From: CAYMKL01 sp964390805
GTDB lineage: Bacteria; Chloroflexota; Anaerolineae; VGOG01
Direction: 5' to 3'
DNA: 58,041 bases
Assembly: GCA_964390805.1 (NCBI GenBank)
Contig: CAYMKL010000029.1
Coordinates: forward strand, 1 to 58,041
The notes under the pieces were generated by a model. The model was not told where the DNA came from, searched no databases, and worked only from the letters and a program-made list of their open reading frames with translations. The first letter of the stretch is position 1, and each line of letters starts with the position of its first letter. This document shows positions 5,636-13,400 of the stretch, in pieces. A program made the translations under genes and the position numbers.

Positions 5636-6802
5636 ATGACCGAATCCTTCGTATCATTCGTTGACATACAGGACTTTTCCCCCTGGGCCAAGGTGAAGGG
5701 GAAGCGAGCCCTCAACGCTTTCTCCCTGGAGGTCACCGCCCGCTGCAACAACGACTGCCGCCACTGCTACATCAACCTGCCAGCCGGAGGTCGGACGGCC
5801 AGGGAGAGGGAGCTCTCCACTGAGGAGATCATGGACATCGCCGACCAGGCCGTCTCCCTGGGCGCCCTGTGGTGCACCCTCAGCGGTGGCGAGCCCCTGC
5901 TGCGCCCCGACTTCCCCGACATCTACCTCGGCCTGAAGAGAAAGGGGCTGCTGGTCCGCGTCTTCACTAATGCCACGCTGATCAACCAGGAGCACGTCCA
6001 ACTCTTCCAGCGGTATCCGCCGTGCAACATCGAGGTGACTGTCTACGGGGTGACGAAAGAGACCTACGAGGCCGTCACCAGGAGGCCTGGCTCTTACCAG
6101 GCTTTCGTGCGGGGACTCGATCTCTTGCTCGAAAACGGCATCAAGGTACGCCTCAAGGCCATGGCCCTGCGCTCCAACGTGCACGAAATCGCAGAGATCG
6201 CTCGCTTCTGCCGCGAGCGGACGCGGGACTATTACCGCTTTGATCCCTTCTTGCACCTGCGCTTCGACGGGGATCCGGCCCGCAACGAGGAGATCAAGTC
6301 GGAGCGGCTCACGCCGGAAGAGATCGTCGGCCTGGAGCAGGCGGACCCGGAGCGGTTCCAGGCGCTGGAGGAAGGCTGCGACAAGCTCATCTTCCGGGAG
6401 CAGTTGTCCTACGAGGAGTGCATGGCCTGTGGCGAGCGGGATGGCTGCGACAAGTACGAAGTCTTCAGCCGGTTGTTCGGCTGCGGCGCGGGCGGTGGCA
6501 GCTTCAACGTGGGCTACGACGGCACCTTCCGGCTGTGCTCCTCGCTCTGTGCGCCGGGGACCACTTACGACCTGCGCCAGGGTCGCCTGCGTGACGCCTG
6601 GGAGAACCTGGTGCCCCGCGTGCGCGCCCTGCGTACCGAGAACGAAGTGCTGCTCAAGACCTGCAAGTCGTGTCTATATGTCAACCTGTGCATGCAGTGT
6701 CCCGCTCGTGCTCATCTGGAGACGGGCGCTATGGACGAGCAGGTGCCCTACTTTTGTTCGGTGGCCCATGCGCGGGCGGAGATGTTGCAAGGGAACGAGT
6801 AG
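5636..6802 (+). CDS. Radical SAM/SPASM peptide maturase
   Basis: 388 aa. The CxxxCxxC cluster motif is at C37/C41/C44 (ARCNNDCRHCY), followed by the GGEPLLRPDF motif that binds SAM and a TIM-barrel-like middle. The C-terminal SPASM region is Cys-rich: YEECMACGERDGC, FGCGAGGGSFNVGYDG, FRLCSSLC, CKSCLYVNLCMQC and YFCSVAH. Such enzymes install carbon-centred crosslinks or epimerise residues in ribosomal peptides, often through Cys. It ends an operon with the PqqD-like protein and peptidase and resembles the truncated paralogue at the left edge. Two maturases with two precursors suggests either pairing or joint action. The bond formed cannot be predicted by eye. Confidence 0.92.
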   Translation: MTESFVSFVDIQDFSPWAKVKGKRALNAFSLEVTARCNNDCRHCYINLPAGGRTARERELSTEEIMDIADQAVSLGALWCTLSGGEPLLRPDFPDIYLGLKRKGLLVRVFTNATLINQEHVQLFQRYPPCNIEVTVYGVTKETYEAVTRRPGSYQAFVRGLDLLLENGIKVRLKAMALRSNVHEIAEIARFCRERTRDYYRFDPFLHLRFDGDPARNEEIKSERLTPEEIVGLEQADPERFQALEEGCDKLIFREQLSYEECMACGERDGCDKYEVFSRLFGCGAGGGSFNVGYDGTFRLCSSLCAPGTTYDLRQGRLRDAWENLVPRVRALRTENEVLLKTCKSCLYVNLCMQCPARAHLETGAMDEQVPYFCSVAHARAEMLQGNE

Positions 6803-6874
6803 CTGTCAGCGGTTGGCGATGAAGCTAAGTAGCGAAGCATATAACAATTAGGAACGTCCAGGGGTAGAGTTGAA

Positions 6875-6943
6875 TGTCAACTTAAGCTCAGAGCCCCGTC
6901 CCCGGGGCGGCCCGGGGACGGGCCTTTGAGCCTTAAGTTGACA
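6875..6943. repeat. Long imperfect hairpin with TGTCAACTTAAG ends
   Basis: TGTCAACTTAAG at 6875 pairs with CTTAAGTTGACA ending at 6943. The inner arms CCCGTCCCCGGG and CCCGGGGACGGG are perfect complements around a GCGG loop. One bulge and two mismatches interrupt about 32 paired bases. It lies 72 nt after the radical SAM stop and just before promoter repeat copy 4. It may end the peptide operon transcript, although no T-run follows, or it may be a small mobile palindrome. Confidence 0.65.
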
Positions 6944-6984
6944 CTAATGAGGGTTGAAGAAACTGCTCTTTTGCCTGGCCATGA

Positions 6985-7132
6985 AGTCTTGGACCGCGAA
7001 GGTCGCGAAAGAACGCGAAAGCCTTTCGTGGCTTTCGCGTTCTTTCGTGGCTTTTCGTGTGTTTCGTGTTCCAAGCGTCCGCGGCTGATGTTTGACGTTT
7101 GCTCTTTTTTGTGGTACACTGAGTCCAACGTT
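6985..7132 (+). repeat. Core copy 4 of the promoter-carrying repeat
   Basis: Matches the cores at 1021, 1922 and 3429. A perfect 18-bp inverted repeat lies at 7006-7023 and 7030-7047 (loop TTTCGT). The conserved TTTCGTGTTCCAAGCGT stretch and promoter follow. It leads into the third toxin-antitoxin pair. Confidence 0.85.
7092..7120 (+). promoter_or_regulatory. Repeat-borne promoter, copy 4
   Basis: TTGACG at 7092-7097, 17-bp spacer, TACACT at 7115-7120. It predicts an untranslated leader of about 90 nt before the DUF433 gene at 7217. Confidence 0.8.
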
Positions 7133-7216
7133 CCCACAGGTCTTCGTTTGTCGTGCGACATTTCCTGTGGCACAATCTTCGCCAGTGGTAACCCTCGAAT
7201 CAAGGAGGTTAGAGCC

Positions 7217-7549
7217 ATGCAAGTAGAAGACTATTTTGATTTTGTCGCGTCGGATGACATTCGGATCAAGGGCTCGCGGATCGGTATCGAATCGGTGCTG
7301 TACGAATACATTCACCGCGAACAGTCCCCCGAGGCTATTGCGGCCCGCTTCCCAACGCTGACACTGGAACAGGTGTACGCGACGATTCTCTACTACATCC
7401 AGAACCGTGAGAGAGTGGAAGCCTATATCGCCGATTGGTTAGAATACGGTCGCCGAATGAGAGCGGAACAAGACCGTAACCCCCCGCCGGTCGTCGTTCG
7501 ATTACGCGCGTTAAAAACGGAAGGTCAAAGGGCCCTGGCAACGGGATGA
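7217..7549 (+). CDS. DUF433-family antitoxin
   Basis: 110 aa. The DUF433 winged-helix pattern is visible: DDIRIKGSRIGIESVLYEYI, then EAIAARFPTLTLEQVYATIL and YYIQNRERVEAYI. This family regularly pairs with DUF5615 PIN-like toxins, as it does here. ATG 7217 has AAGGAGG at 7202-7208. It overlaps the toxin gene by ATGA. The promoter in the repeat just upstream should drive the pair. Confidence 0.88.
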   Translation: MQVEDYFDFVASDDIRIKGSRIGIESVLYEYIHREQSPEAIAARFPTLTLEQVYATILYYIQNRERVEAYIADWLEYGRRMRAEQDRNPPPVVVRLRALKTEGQRALATG

Positions 7550-7911
7550 GTGGCATCAGATACTTGTTGGACGAGAACGCAAACCCACTTTTCCGCGCGG
7601 GGTTGCTGAAACGTGAGCCCAAACTGCTGGTCTGGAAAGTTGGTGATCCCGGCGCACCACCCAGAGGCACACCCGATCCGGCCATCTTGCGGTGGTGCGA
7701 GGAAAATGCCTTCATCTTGGTGACGAACAACCGCCGGTCTATGCCTCAACATTTGCGGGATCATCTTGATGAAGGCCGGCATGTTCCGGGTGTTTTTGAG
7801 CTGAACCCTGATATGGGCATTGGCGAAACCATCCAAGAGTTGCTTCTCATATGGGGTGCCTCGGACATGGATGAATACCGGGATTTGCTGATCTACCTGC
7901 CACTGAGTTGA
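7546..7911 (+). CDS. DUF5615 PIN-like toxin
   Basis: 121 aa PIN-like nuclease fold. The first acidic motif YLLDENANPLF carries D9/E10. The distal motif reads FILVTNNRRSMPQHLRDHL, in which the canonical Asp of VTxD is Asn, as in the VTNNRxSMP branch of this family. It is translationally coupled to the DUF433 antitoxin (ATGA). This is the third toxin-antitoxin pair within 6.7 kb and is unrelated in sequence to the first two. Confidence 0.85.
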   Translation: MSGIRYLLDENANPLFRAGLLKREPKLLVWKVGDPGAPPRGTPDPAILRWCEENAFILVTNNRRSMPQHLRDHLDEGRHVPGVFELNPDMGIGETIQELLLIWGASDMDEYRDLLIYLPLS

Positions 7912-7954
7912 CGCTATCACACGGCGGGTTCCTAAACACACTTCTTGCAGACTC

Positions 7955-7987
7955 AGACCCTTAGGGTTCATAAAACCCTAAGGGTCT
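7955..7987. terminator. 14-bp perfect hairpin before the MttB-like gene
   Basis: AGACCCTTAGGGTT (7955-7968) pairs perfectly with AACCCTAAGGGTCT (7974-7987) around CATAA. No T-run follows. It separates the toxin gene from the methyltransferase gene whose ATG is 17 nt away, so it may act as a weak terminator or as a leader hairpin. Confidence 0.5.
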
Positions 7988-8004
7988 CTTGAACGGAGAA
8001 TCCC

Positions 8005-9522
8005 ATGTCCCACAACATCGTTGCCTTCCCGCACTTGAGCATGTTGAGTCATGAGCAATGCGAAGTCGTTCATCGCGCCTCGCTGGAGATACTGCGGCGT
8101 ACGGGGGTGCGGGTGTATCACGACGAGGCGCTGGCTCTGTTGGGCGAGACGGATGCCGTGATCACCGATGAGAATGCTTCGGCATTCTCAGCAGGGGCTC
8201 TGGTTCACCTACCCGCCGGCTTGGTGGAATGGGCTTTGAAGCAGGCGCCGTCGCGCATTGCCCTGTGCAAACGAGGGAGCAGTGAGGTGGTGGCGCCGCT
8301 GGAGGGGCATCGTCCTGAGCCTGTCGAAGGGCGGACGGTCAACTTCGGCCCCGGCTCCGATTGCCCCAACTACCTCGATCCCCGCAGCGGCGAGCGACGC
8401 CCGTTCACCGCCGCCGACGTGGTGGATTGCCTCCACGTCTGCGACGCCCTGCCGGAGATGGCCTTCGTAATGAGCATGGGCATCCCTTCTGACGTTGATG
8501 TGGGCAACGTCTACCGGCAGCAGTACGCCCTGATGCTGGAGCACACCACCAAGCCCGCAGTCTTTGTGTGCGACGACCGTGCTGATTGCGAAGCGATAGC
8601 CGCCATGGCTGCCATGGCCGCCTCCGCAGCCGCTGGGGGCATGGAGCAGTTGCGGCTCAACCCCACCCTGCTCCTCTACTCCGAGCCCACCACGCCGCTA
8701 CAGCACAGCGAGACGGCCACGGACAAGCTGCTGTACATGGCCGAGCAATGCCTGCCCATCGTCCACTCGCCCGCGCCGATGATGGGCGGCACGGCGCCGG
8801 TCACTCTGGCCGGTGGGCTGGCCCTGGGCAACGCCGAGGTGCTGAGCAGCCTGGTGATCCATCAACTCCAACGGCCGGGCGCGCCCTTCGTCTACGGCAG
8901 TGGGCTGCACCACATGGACATGAAGACCACCATCAGCGTCTACGGCGCGCCGGAGTTCCAGTTGGCGCGGGTGGCCGTGGCCGAGATGGGCCGCTTCTAC
9001 GGCTTGCCCACCTGGGGCTACGCCGGCCACTCCGATAGCTGCGTCATGGACGAGCAGGCCGCGGCCGACGCCGACTTTTCGGTGCTGGTGGCACTGCTGG
9101 CGGGCCACAACCTGGTGCACGACGTGGGCTACCTGGAGGCAGGGCTCACCACCTCGCCGGAGATGATCGTCTTCACCGCCGAGGTCATCTCTATGATGCG
9201 CCGCTTCGTGGCGGGTTTCTCGCTGGATGCCGAATCGTTGGCTTTGGACGTTATCCACCAGGTGGGACCGGGGGGTGACTTCCTGACTGCCAGGCACACC
9301 CTGCGCCACTTCCGCCAGTTGTGGCAGCCAACGCTGTGGAACCGGCAGCGGGCCGACGCCTGGAGCGCAGCCGGCGGCAAGCGGTTGGGCGACCGCCTGC
9401 GCGACAAGACCATTGGCCTGATGGAAAGCCACCGACCGGAGCCGCTGTCGGACGCCGTTCGGGAGGAGATCATCTATATCCTAAACGGGCAAAGCCACCC
9501 ACTGGGTCAAGGCGAGGCGTAG
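8005..9522 (+). CDS. MttB-family trimethylamine methyltransferase-like protein (non-pyrrolysine)
   Basis: 505 aa, full length for the family. It has the typical N-terminus (EILRRTGVRVYHDEAL), VNFGPGSDCPNYLDP, the APMMGGTAPVTLAGGLALGN core and WGYAGHSDSCVMDEQAA. There is no in-frame amber codon, so this is the non-pyrrolysine (MtgB-like) group, whose members demethylate quaternary amines such as glycine betaine with a corrinoid protein. No corrinoid partner is encoded nearby. A short extra segment (EGHRPEPVEG) before VNFG comes from a dispersed DNA repeat at 8311-8334. The 3' end overlaps the convergent DUF2085 gene by 42 nt. Confidence 0.88.
   Translation: MSHNIVAFPHLSMLSHEQCEVVHRASLEILRRTGVRVYHDEALALLGETDAVITDENASAFSAGALVHLPAGLVEWALKQAPSRIALCKRGSSEVVAPLEGHRPEPVEGRTVNFGPGSDCPNYLDPRSGERRPFTAADVVDCLHVCDALPEMAFVMSMGIPSDVDVGNVYRQQYALMLEHTTKPAVFVCDDRADCEAIAAMAAMAASAAAGGMEQLRLNPTLLLYSEPTTPLQHSETATDKLLYMAEQCLPIVHSPAPMMGGTAPVTLAGGLALGNAEVLSSLVIHQLQRPGAPFVYGSGLHHMDMKTTISVYGAPEFQLARVAVAEMGRFYGLPTWGYAGHSDSCVMDEQAAADADFSVLVALLAGHNLVHDVGYLEAGLTTSPEMIVFTAEVISMMRRFVAGFSLDAESLALDVIHQVGPGGDFLTARHTLRHFRQLWQPTLWNRQRADAWSAAGGKRLGDRLRDKTIGLMESHRPEPLSDAVREEIIYILNGQSHPLGQGEA
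8311..8334. repeat. CCTGAGCCTGTCGAAGGG dispersed repeat inside the MttB-like gene
   Basis: The sequence CGTCCTGAGCCTGTCGAAGG encodes RPEPVEG in frame. Related copies lie between genes at 838-860, 4959-4993, 38099-38140, 44953-44985 and 53288-53312, and inside dnaE at 13660-13722. It therefore looks like an insertion tolerated in a surface loop rather than family sequence. Confidence 0.65.
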
Positions 9523-10227
9523 CAGTCCCAGCGCGCTGAGTTCGAGGAAGGTAGCCAACAGCCCCAACGACAGGAGGACAAAAGCATCGCGCCAGCTCTC
9601 CGCTTTGCTCTCCCGCCGGGTCACGATCAAGACGATCATAGTGTTTACGAGCGTCAGCATGACCAGCACCCCCAGGATGCTCAAGACGGCTACAGGGTAC
9701 AGTAGAAAACTGGCCTGGGTCTGAACGATCCACACGAGCAGAGCGGCTGGGATCAAAAGATAAGCCAATTCACGGAAGTTGCGGATCACCCTTTCGGTGT
9801 CGGCCTCCTTCCAGAGGAGGAAGCTAAAGAGGGGACAGACAATGATGCTCAAGGCCAGGCCCTGCAAAACACCGCTGATCAAGCGCAAGAGATTGTGGGG
9901 CTCGTAGAGGTGGGGGGCGTTGGGGAGGAGGGTCAGGAAAGAGTTCAGGCCGTCAACGCCCCAAAGAACGATGAAACCGGCCAGGGAAGCTGTAACCGGG
10001 CTGGGTGGTAGCCCGCTGGCCCGCCACCTCCTCAGCGCAGCCAGGCCCAAAAGACCCAGGAGAGCGCCCAAATAGGTCCCCGTGCAACGGGCACAGAGCG
10101 GAAGCAGCCTCCCGCCGATGATGAAAGAGTGGCTGGGTATCCGCCCGCAGACCCCCACACCGAATAAGCCAAGGATGTCAAGAAGACAGTGGATTTCCAT
10201 CAGGCGAAGCACTACAGCGAATTCCAA
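9481..10227 (-). CDS. DUF2085 membrane protein
   Basis: 248 aa with about six hydrophobic segments. The family hallmark is near the N-terminus: VCGRIPSHSFIIGGRLLPLC followed by ARCTGTYLGALLG, where paired Cys probably bind metal. The function of the family is not established. TTG at 10227 has a possible GAGGT upstream; ATG at 10200 is an alternative. A good minus-strand promoter lies at 10273-10301. The 3' end runs 42 nt into the MttB-like gene from the other strand. Confidence 0.8.
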   Translation of the reverse strand: MEFAVVLRLMEIHCLLDILGLFGVGVCGRIPSHSFIIGGRLLPLCARCTGTYLGALLGLLGLAALRRWRASGLPPSPVTASLAGFIVLWGVDGLNSFLTLLPNAPHLYEPHNLLRLISGVLQGLALSIIVCPLFSFLLWKEADTERVIRNFRELAYLLIPAALLVWIVQTQASFLLYPVAVLSILGVLVMLTLVNTMIVLIVTRRESKAESWRDAFVLLSLGLLATFLELSALGLLRLALTQWVALPV

Positions 10228-10272
10228 ATAAAACGAACCTCAGTTCCTCGTTGACTCGTTCCTCGTTACTCG

Positions 10273-10301
10273 ATTATACAGCCGAACTAAAGGCAGGTCA
10301 A
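10273..10301 (-). promoter_or_regulatory. Promoter of the DUF2085 gene
   Basis: On the minus strand TTGACC (10296-10301), 17-bp spacer, TATAAT (10273-10278). It lies about 50 nt upstream of the TTG start. Confidence 0.7.
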
Positions 10302-10379
10302 TTCCGCGTTCTAACCTTAAAATTTCCCCAAAGGCCGCTTTGCAGCCCCTCTGAGCTAGAAACAAAAAGGATTTTGTAG

Positions 10380-10385
10380 TATAAT
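10380..10385 (+). promoter_or_regulatory. -10 element of the dnaE promoter
   Basis: A perfect TATAAT 27 nt before the dnaE ATG. The -35 at the expected distance is weak. Confidence 0.55.
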
Positions 10386-10412
10386 ACGGGCAGCATTCTA
10401 GAGGAATATCTC

Positions 10413-13400
10413 ATGCCCCCTTTTGTTCACCTCCACGTGCATAGCGAATACTCCCTGCTCGATGGCTTAGGCCGGATAGAGGATCTGGTTGTCCGGGCCA
10501 CCGAGCTGGGCATGCCAGCCCTGGCCCTCACCGACCACGGAGCAATGTACGGGGCCATAGAGTTCTACCAGGCGGCCCGGAGGCATGAGATAAAGCCGAT
10601 CATTGGCCTTGAGATGTACATCTCTCCGCGTGGCATGAAGCAGAGAGACTCCAAAAAAGACCGGAGATCTCATCACGTAACCCTTCTGACCAAGGACAAC
10701 GTTGGCTATCACAACCTGCTCCAAATCGCTACGGCTGGCGAACTCGAAGGCTTCTACTACAAACCCCGCGTGGACAAGAAGTACCTGGCCGAGCACGCCC
10801 AGGGGCTGATCGCCCTCTCAGGCTGCGGCTCAGGGGAGATTCCGCGCCTGATCTTGAATGGGCAATTGGACAAAGCGCGCCAGGTGGCCTCCTGGTACCG
10901 CGATGCCTTCGGACGGGACAACTTCTACCTGGAGCTGCAACGGCACGAGGGCATCCCTGAGACGAAACAGGTGAGTGAGGGGCTTATTGCCCTGTCTAGC
11001 GAAATGGGTATCCCTCTCGTGGCCACCAACGATGTCCACTACGTGCGGTCCGAGGAGGCCAAAGCCCAGGAGATCCTCCTCTGCATCCAGACCAATACCA
11101 CTATCAATAATCCCAAGCACATGACCATGGGGGACGAAAGCTTCTACCTCAAGAGCGGGGAGGAGATGGCTGCGCTCTTCTCCGACGTGCCGCAGGCGGT
11201 GAGAAACAGCCTGCTCATCGCCGAGAAATGCGACCTGGACCTCGATAGGACAGGCTATCATCTACCGGTCTTCGAGGTGCCCGAAGGCTACGATGCCGAG
11301 AGTTACCTGCGCCACCTGTGTCAGGAAGGCATGAAGAATCGCTACGCCATCACCACGCCGGAGATCGAAGCCCGCCTCCAGCACGAGCTGGGCATCATTC
11401 ATCAGATGGGTTTCGACACTTACTTCTTGATTGTCTGGGATCTCGTGCGCCACGCCAGGGATCAGGACATCTGGTGGACCGTGCGTGGCTCCGTGGCTGG
11501 CAGCATCGTAGCCTACACCCTGGGCATTACTAACCTGGATCCGCTGAAACACGGTCTCATTTTCGAGCGCTTCCTCAATCCGGGGCGGGTGACTATGCCC
11601 GACATTGACCTGGACTTCCCCGACGAGCGCCGCGACGAGATGATCAAGTACACAGTGGAGAAATACGGCCAGGATATGGTGGCCCAAATCATCACCTTTG
11701 GCACCATGGGCGCGCGGGCGGCCATCCGCGACGCCGGGCGAGCACTGGACCTGCCTCTGAACGAGGTGGACATGGTGGCCAAGCTGATTCCCTTTGGACC
11801 AAAAGTCAAACTCCAGGATGGCCTGGATAAAGTGGCGGAGCTTCGGAATCTATACCAAAGCAAGGACTATATCAAAAAGCTCATTGATACGGCCAAGAGT
11901 TTAGAGGGGGTGGCTCGCCATGCCTCGACCCATGCTGCTGGCGTGGTCATCGCCGACGCGCCCCTGATTAACTACACCCCGCTGCATCGCCCAGCCAAAG
12001 GTGCGGAGGGGGGCATAGTCGTAACCCAATACCCGATGGATATCTTGGACGACATCGGCCTTCTCAAGATAGACTTCCTGGGCCTCGCCACTCTGACCAT
12101 CATGCGCAAAGCCATCGAGCTCATCCACCAGAATCACGGCCTCCAACTGGATTTGCTCACCATCCCCACCAATGATCCCGTCATCTTCGAGCTACTCTCC
12201 AGTGGCGACGTAACTGGCATATTCCAGGTGGAATCCGCTGGAATGCGCCGCGTGCTCACCGACATGCGGCCCTCGGGCTTCGAAGACATCGTGGCGGTAC
12301 TGGCCCTCTATCGCCCTGGTCCGATGCAGTTCATTCCCGACTACATCGCCCGCAAGCATGGCCGGGAGGAAGTGAGCTATATCCATCCCAAGCTGGAGCC
12401 CATCCTCAAAGACACCTACGCCATTATCGTCTACCAGGAGCAGATAATACGCACCCTGACCGATCTGGCCGGTTACTCGGCTGCCGATGCTGACCTGATG
12501 CGCCGGGCGGTAGGCAAGAAAAAGAAGGATGAGCTCCTCCAGCATCGGGAGACCTTCATTGAGGGGGCACTTAAGTATGGCAACATCGAAGCTGAGAAGG
12601 CCCAGGAGATATTCGATGCCATGGAGTACTTCGCTCGTTACGGATTCAATAAGAGCCACGCTGTCTCTTACGCTGTCATCACCTGTCAGACGGCCTGGCT
12701 CAAGGCGAAGTACCCCGTGGAGTACATGGCGGCCCTGCTGAGTGTGGAGCGCAACAACACCGACAAGGTCAGCCAGTTCATCGCCGAGTGTCGCAGAATG
12801 GAGATCGAGATTCTGCCGCCGGACGTGAACAGGAGCGCGCTGGACTTTGCAATAGAAGCAGACAGGAAGGGAAGCAGGGCGATTCAGTACGGTCTGGGGG
12901 CAGTGAAGAACGTGGGCGAAGGCCCCATTGAGGTTATACTGGCCGCCCGAGGGCAAGGTGGCCCCTTCAAGGATATCGAGGATTTCTGCCAGCGGGTTGA
13001 TTTGCGTCAGGTGAACCGCCGCGCGCTGGAATGTCTTGTCAGGGTTGGTGCTTTCGGTGCCTTCGGCCAGCGATCCCAACTATTAGCCATCATTGATCCC
13101 ATGATGGCCCTCAGCCAGAGCACCCACAGGGCCCAGGAGGTGGGCCAATTGAGCATGTTCGACGCCTCTAGTGGCTTCTCTATGGCTATGGGAAGTTCCA
13201 TCCCTCTGCCCGACGTTCCCGAGGCACCTCGCAAGGAAATGCTGGCCTGGGAGAAGGACCTGGTTGGCTTCTACGTCTCCGAGCACCCTCTACAGCAGGT
13301 AGCGGCCAACCTGGATGGGACAGTGACCGCTTTCTGCGGTGAGATTGACGAGGAGATGGCTGGCCAGAAGGTGGTCATAGCCGGAGTGGTAGCCTGGCTG

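Noticed and set aside
1..7911. Prophage or transposon carrying the peptide cluster
   Set aside because: No integrase, transposase, phage structural gene or flanking tRNA is seen; only non-autonomous repeats are present.
8005..9522. Pyrrolysine-containing MttB
   Set aside because: The gene has no in-frame amber codon, and no pyl genes are visible; it belongs to the non-pyrrolysine branch.
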